From positions 1 through 64,000 of the forward strand of contig CAVWBA010000028.1 of assembly GCA_963753135.1 (NCBI GenBank): 64,000 bases of DNA. The letters are read 5' to 3'. The DNA is from Roseiarcus sp963753135. GTDB lineage: Bacteria; Pseudomonadota; Alphaproteobacteria; Rhizobiales; Beijerinckiaceae. Below, one piece after another: positions 8,340-17,016 of the stretch. Position 1 is the first letter of the stretch, and each line of letters opens with the position of its first letter. The translations under genes were made by a program, and so were the position numbers. The notes below the pieces were generated by a model. That model saw only the letters and a program-made list of their open reading frames with translations, was not told the DNA's origin and did not search any database.

Positions 8340-9558
8340 TTACGCGGGCGCGACCTCCCGTCCGATCGCCCACAGGAAAGCCGCCATCTCGCGGGCGATC
8401 GCGGCCACGACGACGGGCGGCTTCTTGCCCGTGGCGCTGAGGCGACGATAGCGGGCGCACAGACGGACCTGCGCTTTCCAGGCGATGTCGCGCACAGGCT
8501 TGGGCAGCCCTTCGAACCGCGCTCTCAAGGTCTCGCTGACCCTTGCCGGGTAACGATAGGTCCAGGCCGCCTCGACGAGGGCTCGCCGCGCGCGCCGATT
8601 GCCTGTCAGAGTGAGGCCCTTGCGTCGGATTGTGTCGCCTGTTGAGCTTTCCGCCGGGACAAGTCCGAGGAAAGATGTCAGTTGCCTTGGCGTATCGAAC
8701 CGGCGCACGTCGCCGATCTCGGCGGCGAAGGTCACGGCGACGAGAAACGACGCGCCGCGCATCGCCTGGTAAGCTTTCACCACCGGGGCCATGGACCATT
8801 CCGGCACGATGAGGGCGAGTTGCTTCTCGAGACGGCGCAGGCGCTGCAGAGAATCTTCGATCGCGTCAATGGCTTCCTGAAAGACGATCTGCTGGGCGGC
8901 ATGGTCGAACTTCTGATCGGCGAGCCAGCGCCGATGCGCCAGCGTCCAGTGCCCGCCGCCGCTGTAAATCCGGCTGTGCCTGAGCAGGAAAGAGAGAAGC
9001 TGCTGGCGCTTGCGCCGAAGATCGTCAGCCGACGCCTCACGGGCGCGAACAAGGTCCCGGACCGCCTCATGGGCCGGGTCGGGCGCCCACACTCCCGTGA
9101 GCTCACCCGCCCGATGAAGACGCGCCAGAGTGACCGCATCCCGACGGTTCGTCTTGATCCGTTCACCCGCTCGTTTCGGGATCAGCGCCGGAGCAACCAC
9201 CATGCAGTCATGCCCGAGCGCCTGCACCTGGCGATAGAGCCCGTATCCCGTAGGCCCGGCCTCGAAGCAGACATGCAGCCGGTCGTATCGGTTAGCCAGT
9301 CTTTTGATCGTCCGCTCGATCGGCGCAGGATTGTTCTCAACATCGCCTATAAACCGGACTTCCCTGGTCCGGCCACCCTCCGCGATCGCCACGGCGTGCT
9401 TCTTCTTGGCGACATCGAAAGCCACCAAAACTTCGCTATACTTCTCCATGGTCCGCCCTCCGTGCATGAGGCTCGGCTCGGTCCGCCCGAGCAACCCTCG
9501 TTCTACCTGCACGAAAGGGCAGGCCACCGGCGCGAGCCCGCGAACATGAAGTCTAGAG
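8229..9558 (-). mobile_element. IS110-family insertion sequence (ends tentative)
   Basis: The element is defined by its DEDD transposase gene. The same octamer GTCTAGAG occurs at 8229-8236 and 9551-9558 in the same orientation, one on each side of the gene. That gives a 1.3-kb unit, the usual size of IS110 elements. IS110 elements lack terminal inverted repeats, so these ends are a guess based on the octamer only. Confidence 0.4.
8340..9449 (-). CDS. IS110-family DEDD transposase
   Basis: Transposase of 369 aa from ATG 9449 (MEKYSEVLVAFDVAKKKHA), with GAGGG just upstream; a longer frame begins at 9527 without support. The N-terminal RuvC-like DEDD domain (about residues 5-160) shows the first Asp in VAFDVAKKKHA, the Glu in HVCFEAGPTGYGLY and the Asp pair region KTNRRDAVTLARL. 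The C-terminal Transposase_20 domain (about 230-330) has MRGASFLVAVTFAAEIGD and SFLGLVPAESSTGDTIRRKG, with the conserved Ser. No frame breaks are visible, so the enzyme may be active. It sits between a broken SDR gene and the MFS gene. Confidence 0.93.
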   Translation of the reverse strand: MEKYSEVLVAFDVAKKKHAVAIAEGGRTREVRFIGDVENNPAPIERTIKRLANRYDRLHVCFEAGPTGYGLYRQVQALGHDCMVVAPALIPKRAGERIKTNRRDAVTLARLHRAGELTGVWAPDPAHEAVRDLVRAREASADDLRRKRQQLLSFLLRHSRIYSGGGHWTLAHRRWLADQKFDHAAQQIVFQEAIDAIEDSLQRLRRLEKQLALIVPEWSMAPVVKAYQAMRGASFLVAVTFAAEIGDVRRFDTPRQLTSFLGLVPAESSTGDTIRRKGLTLTGNRRARRALVEAAWTYRYPARVSETLRARFEGLPKPVRDIAWKAQVRLCARYRRLSATGKKPPVVVAAIAREMAAFLWAIGREVAPA

Positions 9559-9574
9559 CCTGACGTTCGTCAGT

Positions 9575-11296
9575 TCATGATCCAGATTTTTGAGCCGCAG
9601 CGACCTTCGCCCGCGCCCACCAGTGGGACCGTCGCCGCCGCTGGGGCCCAACCAGATAGCGAGTCTCCGCCGGGGCTTTCAAAAACTGCGCGGCCCGGTC
9701 CTCGATGATCTCGTCGGCTTTGGTGACGCGCGCCTCGCGATATCTCAGTTCGAGCAGGGAATGGATGAGGAAGGTCTCGATCATCTTGCCGGGCTCGGTC
9801 GGATCCTCGAACATATGCCAGGCATAGGCGCCGTCACGCCTCCGTTCGAGGCTGACGTCCTGCATCACGGCGAGGAAGGCGCTGTTCTCCGACGGATCGA
9901 TCAGATATTCGATGATCGCTAGGATCGGTCCCTCATCATCCGGGACCTGGTTGGCGAAAGACGGCGCGCGCCAGCGCATGGACGGAGTGAGATCGTCGGC
10001 ATCGCTCGCCTGCAGCTTCCTCCCCCATGTGAGCGCGAGCCCGATCAACGTCCCCGCGCCCGCCGCATAGAGCGCGAACGGCACCCCTTTGACCGTGGCG
10101 ACTTCGCCCCAGACCGCGCTGCCCAGCGTCAACGCGCCGAAGTAGACGGTGAGGAAAATCGCGAGGCCTCGACCGCGCACCCATTGCGGCAGAGCCACCT
10201 GCGCCGAGACGAAAAAGGCCGTCAGTGCGATGATCGAGGCAGCGCCGGAGATGAAGCTCGCGATGAGCGCCAGCACCGGCTCGTGCGCGGCGGCGAGCAG
10301 GCAGAGAGCGACGACGGTTCCGAGCGCGCCAACAGCGGCCTGCGCACTCGCGCCGAGCCGCCTCTTCAGCCAAGTGAGCGCAAATGTCGCGACGATCGAG
10401 CCGACGCCGATTGCGGCCATGAGCTCGCCGTAGATCTCCGCTCCGTCGCGACCCTGGCGGCGAGCCACGAGCGGCAGCAAGGCCAGGTAGGCGCTGGCGA
10501 AGGGAAAGAAGGCGATGGCGCGAATGAGCGTCGCGTCCATTTCGCGACTGTATCGGACGTAGCGCACTCCCGTCGTCATGGCGCTGATCAGGCGTTCGGC
10601 GGGAAGCGTCTCTTTCGGCCTTTTTGGCGCCCGCCACCAGATGAGGGCCGTGAGGATCGCGAGATTGCCGAAGCAGCAGCCCCAGAACGGAATCGCGATG
10701 CTGAACCTCACGATCGCATATCCGGCGATCGCCGGACCGATCGCGCGGGCCACATTGTAGCTCGCCGTGTCGATCGCGATCGCGCTGTCGAGGTCGGACC
10801 TCGGGACGAGGATCGGCGTGATGAGCAGCCACGCCGGCGCTGCGAGCGCCCCGCCCACACCCATGAGGAACGAGGTGCCAAGCAGCGGCGCCGGGCTCCC
10901 CAGCCCATATGAAACCACCGCTGCGAAGACGATCGAAATCACGGTCACGATCGCTTCGGCCACGATCAGGAGCCGACGCGGGTCCACGACATCGCTCAGC
11001 GCACCGGCCGGCAAGGTCAAAAGGAACAGCGGCAGGGTCGTGGCGACCTGAACCGCCGAGACCAGTCTCGGACTCGGGTTGAGGCTGGTCATCATCCAGG
11101 CCGAGCCGGTGTCGAACATCGCCAACCCGACGCTCGAAAGCGACGTCGCGATGAGGATGACCATGAACGCGGGATTGCGAAGCAAACCGGGGCGTGGTTC
11201 GCTCGAGGCCGTCGTCGGGTCGAGGTTCAATTCGCTGGCCAAGTCATCCGCCCGGTTTCCAAACGCCGTTCGACCCTGAACATTGCCTGCCCGCAC
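9575..11296 (-). CDS. MFS exporter with C-terminal soluble domain
   Basis: Major facilitator transporter of the MFS_3 (enterobactin-exporter-like) group, 573 aa. A hydrophilic N-terminus of about 40 residues precedes roughly ten to twelve membrane segments (about 45-440). The loop LPAGALSDVVDPRRLL is the MFS motif A. The C-terminal ~140 residues (from about 440) are soluble and contain the strand-rich stretch RRDGAYAWHMFEDPTEPGKMIETFL. They resemble the dimeric alpha/beta-barrel (ABM-like) tail seen on many MFS_3 proteins. The substrate is unknown. The gene ends only about 15 bases from the proposed IS end, so its downstream region was probably altered by the insertion. Confidence 0.88.
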   Translation of the reverse strand: MRAGNVQGRTAFGNRADDLASELNLDPTTASSEPRPGLLRNPAFMVILIATSLSSVGLAMFDTGSAWMMTSLNPSPRLVSAVQVATTLPLFLLTLPAGALSDVVDPRRLLIVAEAIVTVISIVFAAVVSYGLGSPAPLLGTSFLMGVGGALAAPAWLLITPILVPRSDLDSAIAIDTASYNVARAIGPAIAGYAIVRFSIAIPFWGCCFGNLAILTALIWWRAPKRPKETLPAERLISAMTTGVRYVRYSREMDATLIRAIAFFPFASAYLALLPLVARRQGRDGAEIYGELMAAIGVGSIVATFALTWLKRRLGASAQAAVGALGTVVALCLLAAAHEPVLALIASFISGAASIIALTAFFVSAQVALPQWVRGRGLAIFLTVYFGALTLGSAVWGEVATVKGVPFALYAAGAGTLIGLALTWGRKLQASDADDLTPSMRWRAPSFANQVPDDEGPILAIIEYLIDPSENSAFLAVMQDVSLERRRDGAYAWHMFEDPTEPGKMIETFLIHSLLELRYREARVTKADEIIEDRAAQFLKAPAETRYLVGPQRRRRSHWWARAKVAAAQKSGS

Positions 11297-11336
11297 TGCG
11301 CGGCTTTGGCAAGCGCATCCTTAAGACCCGCGGCGC

Positions 11337-12221
11337 TTAGAGGTGCTCGCGAAAGAACGCGCCCGCATGCGCGAGCGCGCGGCGGCCGGGCTCGAGACGC
11401 GCGTTCCAGAGCGGCCAGGCGTGGATCATCTGCGGCCAGATTTCGAGGGTCGTGGAGACGTCGGCCGCGCCGGCGGCCGAGGCGAGGCGGAGAGCATCGT
11501 CGAGCAGGGTCTCGGCCGAACCGATTTGGATCAGCGTCGGCGGCAGACCTTTAAGATCCGCGTAGACAGGCGAAAGGCGCGGGTCTTTCCGGTCTATTCC
11601 CGCCGGCGCGAAAGCCTTGGCCAGCTCCTCGAGGTATCCTTTCTGAATGAGCGGATCGACCGCGCTTTTGCTCACGAGCGTCGCGCCCGACATGGCGAGA
11701 TCGACCCATGGCGACAGGAGCCAGAGACAACCGGGCAAGTCCTCGCCCGCGCGCTGGAGCTCTTTGACCAGAGCGAGCGTCAGATTTCCGCCCGCGCTGT
11801 CGCCGCCGACGGCAATGTGCTTGGCCGCATAGCCCTCGCGGCGCAGGCGCCGCCAGACGGTGAGCGCGTCGTCACGCGCGGCCGGAAAAGGATGCTCTGG
11901 GGCCAAGCGGTAGGCGGCGGCCAACGTGCGCACGCCCCCCGCCCGGCCCGCCTCGGTGACCAGTCGGCGGTGGCTGACGATCGAGCCCGAACAATAGCCG
12001 CCGCCATGAAAATAGATCAGCACGCGGGAGGCGTCGGCGCCCGGAACGATCGACCATTCGCCCTTGACCCCGTCGAGATCGACCGTCTCGAGCTTGACAT
12101 CGTCCGCGACCGGCCAGACTGACCCGACTTCCTCGATCCGGCGCCGCCGTTCCTCCCAGCCCACCGGCCGCGGCTTGGCGCTGAGCAGAGCGCGAATGGC
12201 GTCGATTTCGCTTTGAGACAT
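11337..12221 (-). CDS. Alpha/beta-hydrolase, HSL-type esterase
   Basis: Carboxylesterase/lipase of the hormone-sensitive-lipase family, 294 aa, cytoplasmic. The oxyanion-hole motif is present as YFHGGGYCSG (about residues 90-99), and the nucleophile motif as VGGDSAGGNLTLALV (about 160). The acid and His follow late, in PTLIQIGSAETLLDD and WPQMIHAWPLWN. Length and order match the family. The natural substrate cannot be inferred. It is transcribed alone, divergent from the SIR2-like gene. Confidence 0.9.
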   Translation of the reverse strand: MSQSEIDAIRALLSAKPRPVGWEERRRRIEEVGSVWPVADDVKLETVDLDGVKGEWSIVPGADASRVLIYFHGGGYCSGSIVSHRRLVTEAGRAGGVRTLAAAYRLAPEHPFPAARDDALTVWRRLRREGYAAKHIAVGGDSAGGNLTLALVKELQRAGEDLPGCLWLLSPWVDLAMSGATLVSKSAVDPLIQKGYLEELAKAFAPAGIDRKDPRLSPVYADLKGLPPTLIQIGSAETLLDDALRLASAAGAADVSTTLEIWPQMIHAWPLWNARLEPGRRALAHAGAFFREHL

Positions 12222-12322
12222 GGGCTGCGAACTCCCAAACTCGGACCTAGCGCAGGCTGCTGAGGCTATCTACAGCTCATTGTTTAGGACGAATCCTGCG
12301 CTGGATCGGACGCGATCAATCA

Positions 12323-13531
12323 ATGTTTAGCAAACAAACAGTGTTCGTAGTGGGCGCGGGCGCGAGCGTCGAGTTTGGCCTACCAGTCGGCAAGACACTG
12401 GCGACAACGATACAGGGAAAGATGGATATCCGATTCCAGTTTCCTGACAAACCATTAGGGGGTGGTGATTTTGAGTTGTTCACTCAGCTTACTCACCGCC
12501 GCAGGAACGAGGCACAATCCTTTGAACAGGCGGCATTGCTTATACGGAATGGGATAGGTCTAGCTCTGTCAATCGATGACTTTCTCGATCTGCATCGTGC
12601 AAACAAATACGTCAATGAGTACGGCAAGGCCGCGATCGTCAAATCTATTTTGGAAGCTGAGCATGCAAGTTCGCTCTTTTTCGCCGGCCCCGCCGAGCGC
12701 GACCTGTTCAATCCAGAAAAGTGTAAGGACACTTGGATAATGAAATTTTTCTCGATGCTCAGTCGTGGTGTCCCAAGAGAAGAACGACAAAACGTCTTTG
12801 ACCATGTCTCGTTCATAACTTTTAACTACGATCGGTGCATTGAACACTTTCTCGAAAACGCGCTGCAATCACTTTATGCAATTTCGAACGAGGAGGCGGT
12901 GGATCTAGTCAAAAAGCTCTCGATCATCCATCCGTATGGAAAAGTCGAAGACGTTGCATTCGGCACCACCCGCACAGACTACGCTGAACTAGCTGCAAGT
13001 ATCAAAACGTACACTGAACGGGTACACGTCGCTGAAGTGATCGACAAGATACACGAAGAAGTATTGCGTGCTGAGACTATTACGTTTCTGGGATTTGGAT
13101 ATCACGATCAAAATATGTCACTGATAGAACCTGTAAATCCAATTCCAATCCCTAAAGATATATTTGGCACCGCGTACGGAATGTCGATTTCGGACTCCAA
13201 CGTGACAACTAACCAGATTCTGCGTTGGTTTGACGAGGGCCTCACCCAAGAAATCCCAGAGAATGCGGATTCAGATTACAAACATGGCCTGTCGCGATCT
13301 CTTCGATCATTATGCAAAGACACTTGTCGCACGGTGTTAAGGTGTAGAAAAATGCCTCGACTGCGAACGCATCCCGGCGAAATCCTCGCCGAGGACTATC
13401 TCAAGCCTCTCGCCCTTTCGGCGAGCGCGCTGGCGCAGGCCATCGGCGTTCCACCGAATCGCCAGCGACATCATTCGCCAGCGGCGGGGACGTGTCCGCC
13501 GACACCGCCTTTGTTTTGGCAGATTTTTTGA
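12323..13531 (+). CDS. SIR2-like domain protein running into a HigA-like segment
   Basis: Residues 1-~340 form a SIR2-like NAD-binding protein. The N-terminal glycine motif is VFVVGAGASVEFGLPVG. The conserved FITFNYDRCIEHF follows, with the Asn-Tyr-Asp found in defence-type SIR2 NADases, then the histidine region SIIHPYGKVED and late FLGFGYHDQNM. Base composition is clearly more AT-rich than its neighbours, a sign of transfer. At 13352 the same frame enters a HigA-like start (MPRLRTHPGEILAEDYL) with no stop codon between. It is unclear whether this is a true fusion, loss of the SIR2 stop, or an indel. A phage-defence NADase role is an inference from the family; no partner gene is visible. Confidence 0.75.
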   Translation: MFSKQTVFVVGAGASVEFGLPVGKTLATTIQGKMDIRFQFPDKPLGGGDFELFTQLTHRRRNEAQSFEQAALLIRNGIGLALSIDDFLDLHRANKYVNEYGKAAIVKSILEAEHASSLFFAGPAERDLFNPEKCKDTWIMKFFSMLSRGVPREERQNVFDHVSFITFNYDRCIEHFLENALQSLYAISNEEAVDLVKKLSIIHPYGKVEDVAFGTTRTDYAELAASIKTYTERVHVAEVIDKIHEEVLRAETITFLGFGYHDQNMSLIEPVNPIPIPKDIFGTAYGMSISDSNVTTNQILRWFDEGLTQEIPENADSDYKHGLSRSLRSLCKDTCRTVLRCRKMPRLRTHPGEILAEDYLKPLALSASALAQAIGVPPNRQRHHSPAAGTCPPTPPLFWQIF

Positions 13532-13703
13532 CGTCGATTCGCGATTTTGGCTGAACTTGCAGCCGGCCTGCGACCCTTCGCTGGCCGAGAACAAACATGA
13601 CTATTCCCACGTGCTCCCGGGTGGACGCGCCTGCGCGGCGAACGGGATCGCAATAGCAAGGGAGCGCGCCGGCCTTCCCCGGGAGCGCCGATCGCGGGTT
13701 TGA
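13352..13703 (+). pseudogene. higA: HigA-type antitoxin, frameshifted
   Basis: XRE-family HigA antitoxin relic. The start is typical (MPRLRTHPGEILAEDYL, then LSASALAQAIGVPPNR, the helix-turn-helix). After PNR the frame breaks: the family sequence goes on as IASDIIRQRR, then VSADTAFVLADF, then FWLNLQPACDLSLAENKHDYSHVLP in successive frames. At least two indels are needed. No HigB toxin gene lies upstream, where higB is expected; the SIR2-like gene is there instead. The 3' limit at 13703 is the first stop in the last usable frame. Confidence 0.7.
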
Positions 13704-13720
13704 AAACAGACTTTGCCGGT

Positions 13721-14020
13721 CTAACGAAGCGCGGCCCGCTGAACCGCAACGCGCGCAGCCACTGCGGCGGCGGCGGGATCACCCTCCTTCACCTTGCCCA
13801 TGATTCCGGAGAGAATGTCGGTCAAAGCCGAATGGAGCTCCGTCTTGGCCTCGCCGGACAGAGTACGTGCGTCGACCGCGCCCCATCCGCCAATGACCTC
13901 CCAAACCGCCGCATTGCGCATTGCCGCAATGATCAGCGCTACCGAGACATTGTTTGCGCTCGCAAGGCCTTCAAAAGTCGCGGCCAAGTTTCTTTCCGAG
14001 TTAGCTGGAACTTTGACCAC
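13721..14020 (-). CDS. Hypothetical protein, 99 aa
   Basis: I do not recognise it. The start is GTG at 14020 (VKVPANSERN), with a strong AAGGGGAGG six bases upstream, which makes the gene credible. The protein is soluble and mostly helical, rich in Ala. It contains a hydrophobic stretch NNVSVALIIAAMRNAAVWEVIGGW, too polar overall to be a clear membrane helix, and ends in an Ala-rich basic helix. It stands between the HigA relic and the acyltransferase gene and has no evident operon partner. Confidence 0.55.
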   Translation of the reverse strand: MVKVPANSERNLAATFEGLASANNVSVALIIAAMRNAAVWEVIGGWGAVDARTLSGEAKTELHSALTDILSGIMGKVKEGDPAAAAVAARVAVQRAALR

Positions 14021-14067
14021 AGTTCGCCTCCCCTTTTATTGACAGTAAAATTTCTAAAGTCTTGTCG

Positions 14068-16538
14068 TCAGGAACGCAGGTTGAGCCGCGCCGATGCTTC
14101 TGTCAATACGTCGCAATGCAGGCCGTGTCGGGCTAAGATCGGCAGCAGCGACCGGAACATAAGGCCGGCGACCCGTTCGTTGCCCCGTTCGGTAAAGTGG
14201 ACAATGTCGAGATAGAGGTCGTCGTCCCAATGGCCGTCGACGCCGGCGGCCATATCGATCAGCGGCGCACCCTCCTCGTGGGCGATGAGCTTGACCATGC
14301 GGTTATGCGCCTCATTGGCGGCGATGATGTCGTCGATCGGCTTGAACACCGCGCCATAGAAGTCCTTGACCTCGCGCGGGCTCTGCTCGTCACCGCCATG
14401 GTCGCATCGGCGAGCGCGATATCCGCGCCGCTCTCGCGCGCGAGCGCGATGAGCTTGCGGTAGTCGTCGGCATATCGGCTTCGCATGAGCTCGGCATCGG
14501 ACATCGGTGGAAGAGCGGCCGCGCTCGCTTGCGCTGAATTCCGATCGCGCCAATCGTGCGCGGCGCGCTCGATCGTCAGCACCGCGCGGCCGATGAGCGC
14601 AGAGGCTCGGGGCCTGACGCCCGGCTCGTTAGGCTCCGGGACGCGCCTCAGGCCGAACGGCAAAAAGCCGTTCATCCCATGCGTGCTGACGATGAGATCA
14701 GGCTTCAGCGGCAGGATGTCGCGGCGCATGCGCTCGAGATTGTTTTCAAGCGTATAGGCCTCGGTTCCACCGTTGACGATTTCGATCTTGCGGCCGCACG
14801 ACGCATGCCGGTCGAACAGGTCTTGCAGCAGTTCCGGCCACGGCTTCTCGCCATCGCGCAGAGTGGGGCCGAAGGTCTGCGACTCGCCAAGCGCGACGAT
14901 ACGGAACGCATCGCCCTTGTCGCGGGCCATGTCCGGCCCGCGGAAGCCGAGATTGTTGATATGAATCGTGGTGTCGAACATGCGCCCCGAGCTGCCCGGA
15001 ACCATCACGAAGGGCAGCTTCTTTTGCGGGTCCGGCGCATCGATCGCCGCTCTTATGCCGTCTTCGCGAATCCACTCGTGGAGATAATAGAACCACCAGG
15101 TCGCGAAGGCGGTCGGATTGGCGTGCGCGGCGCGATAGGAATAGGTGGGCTCCGCGACTGTCGCGACCAGCGGCAATCCGGTCGAGCGGCGATAGAGAGC
15201 GTCGGCGAAAGGCAGCGCGAGCGCGAACAGAAGGAAGGCGCGCGCGGCAATCGCGATCGCGCCGGTCGAGAGCGGTCGCGCCTGCTCCACGAGCGCAAGG
15301 ACGAGAACCGCCGTCGCGGCGAGCAAAGGGTAGAATGCGTAGGGCTTGTCGGCCATGAAGGCGTTGCGGGCGAGCACGCCAGCGGCCAGCGTGGCGACAG
15401 CGAGCGCGCTTATGAGAAGCCAGGGGCGTGAGCGGCGAGGTTCGATCCGCGCGGCGCGACGGTCCCGACGGCCTCGCGCCCTGGGCCACCGTAATAAGGG
15501 CGCGCCACGAGGATCGGCCGCTCGAATCCCGCGAAAAAGACGGTCGACAGCGCCAGGATCGATAGCACATAGAGGGCGAGTTGGAGCGGGAGCGGCGTCG
15601 AGGCGATGAGCGGCTTCAGCGCCATGATGACGATGAGGTGGAAGAGATAGACGGAATACGAGACGCGGCCGAGATAGAAGCTCGCGCCCCTCACGATGCG
15701 ATTGTGAAAGAGGCCCTCGGCGTGCCAGAGGACGCCGACCGCGATCATGCCAAACGCCGCCGAGACATAGGGAAACGCGAGCTGAGCCGTGAGCGACGCC
15801 CTTGACGGCCGAGATAGCGACGCCGAGCTCGGCCGGGATCATAACCGCAAGCAGCGCGAGCAGCACGCCCAGACGCCCTCGGCCTGAGGCGCCGTCCAGC
15901 CCAATCGGCGCACGACGCTCGAGCGCGAGATAAAGCAAAAAGCCCCAGACAATGGAGTCGATCCGAAACAGCGTGACGCGGCGGACGTTCAAGTCCCAAT
16001 CGTGCGGCGCGAACGCGAGCCTCAGCGCCGCGACGACGAGAATGACCAGAACCGCGAAGGTCGCCTCAAGCCGCCGGTCGCGTCGCCCCAGCACCCTTGC
16101 GACCAGAAACAGGGCGGGAGCGAACAGCACATAGAACCATTCCTCGATCGCCAGGCTCCACGCTACGGGATAGAAATCGACGTGGTTGGCGGAGGAAAAG
16201 AGGTTCTCGACATAGAAGAGATAGCGCACAAAATCGGCGGTCATCAGATTGCCGCTCAGCGCCGCAATGACGACCAGCGCGACGACATAGGGCGGGATGG
16301 TGCGCATCCAGCGCCGGATGAGAAACACGCCGAGATTGCGCGACGGCTTGCCCACCACCCAATCGACGATCTGCGGCGCGAGCACAAAGCCGCTCAGCAC
16401 GAAAAAGACCTCGACGCCGGCGATCGCGAACGCCTCCGCAAACGGCTGAAACGGCGCGTTGGCGGTCAGATAGTGAGGGATCGCGACCGCGAACGCCGCC
16501 GCTCCACGCAGGAAATCGAGCGAGGCGCTGCGCTTCAT
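14068..16538 (-). CDS. Acyltransferase-3 / SGNH fusion (OafA/OatA-like), frameshifted
   Basis: Membrane O-acyltransferase of about 820 aa, likely acetylating a surface glycan. The N-terminal acyltransferase-3 domain starts MKRSASLDFLRGAAAFAV and includes GVEVFFVLSGFVLAP and WSLAIEEWFYVLFAPA, with ten or so membrane segments to about 15400. The C-terminal SGNH domain has ALGESQTFGPTLRDG (Ser block), NGGTEAYTLENN (Gly/Asn blocks) and DLYLDIVHFTERGNERVA (Asp-His block). The frame is broken near 15800, again near 15430 and near 14420; the missing pieces, such as YSVYLFHLIVIMALKPL, are found in the other frames. The start at 16538 overlaps the stop of a 45-aa gene by ATGA. Confidence 0.8.
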
Positions 16539-16672
16539 TTCGGCGCGGTATAGACGAACGGGGCGTTGATCGTTTGACCGGCGAGCGCGAACAGAACGAC
16601 GAACGCCGCAAGGCAGACAAGCGCCGCGGTCGCCCATGGGCCTTTGAGGAACCGCAGGCCGAATTCAATCAT
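16535..16672 (-). CDS. Small membrane protein, 45 aa, coupled to the acyltransferase
   Basis: A short frame opens with ATG at 16672 (MIEFGLRFLKGPWATA) and stops at 16535. Its TGA overlaps the acyltransferase ATG in the sequence ATGA, the classic layout for translational coupling. It has one hydrophobic helix (about residues 14-32, ATAALVCLAAFVVLFALAG) and a short polar C-terminus (INAPFVYTAPK). No family is recognised. The overlap, the clean membrane helix and a GGGAG-like site upstream are the support. A role as helper subunit of the acyltransferase is an inference. Confidence 0.5.
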   Translation of the reverse strand: MIEFGLRFLKGPWATAALVCLAAFVVLFALAGQTINAPFVYTAPK

Positions 16673-16734
16673 CCTGTTCGAATCTCCCGAGCAGCCAACG
16701 ATCTTGCGTCAAGCGGGCCATGGCCTGCGTTTGC

Positions 16735-17000
16735 GCCGCCTTAACACAACCTTGTGCAGCGTCGCCTTGATCGGATCCAGCGCCTACGGCGCGGAAACTT
16801 TCACCCTGCCGGCCAACCAACGGCGCAAACACAGGCGCCCTCGGGGTCAACTTCGTGACAAGCCAAGAGAAGACGCCGTGGCGCGCGCCAAAATGGATTG
16901 GAGCGGACGTCTACAGTCCCGACGACAAGCAGATCGGAAAGATCGACGACTTGCTGCTGGATCGTCGCGGCGCCGCAATGGGGTTCACCCGGGTGAGGTC
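16735..17000 (+). pseudogene. PRC-barrel protein remnant
   Basis: Degenerate plus-strand remains of an exported PRC-barrel protein. A signal-peptide-like stretch (TTLCSVALIGSSAYGAETF) is followed, one frame over, by the start of a PRC-barrel domain (WRAPKWIGADVYSPDDKQIGKIDDLLLDR). The second half of the barrel is missing; from about 16990 the sequence is unrelated and runs into the 3' end of exoR. The frame break and truncation make it non-functional. Confidence 0.6.
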
Positions 17001-17016
17001 GGGCGCTGGGTTCCGC

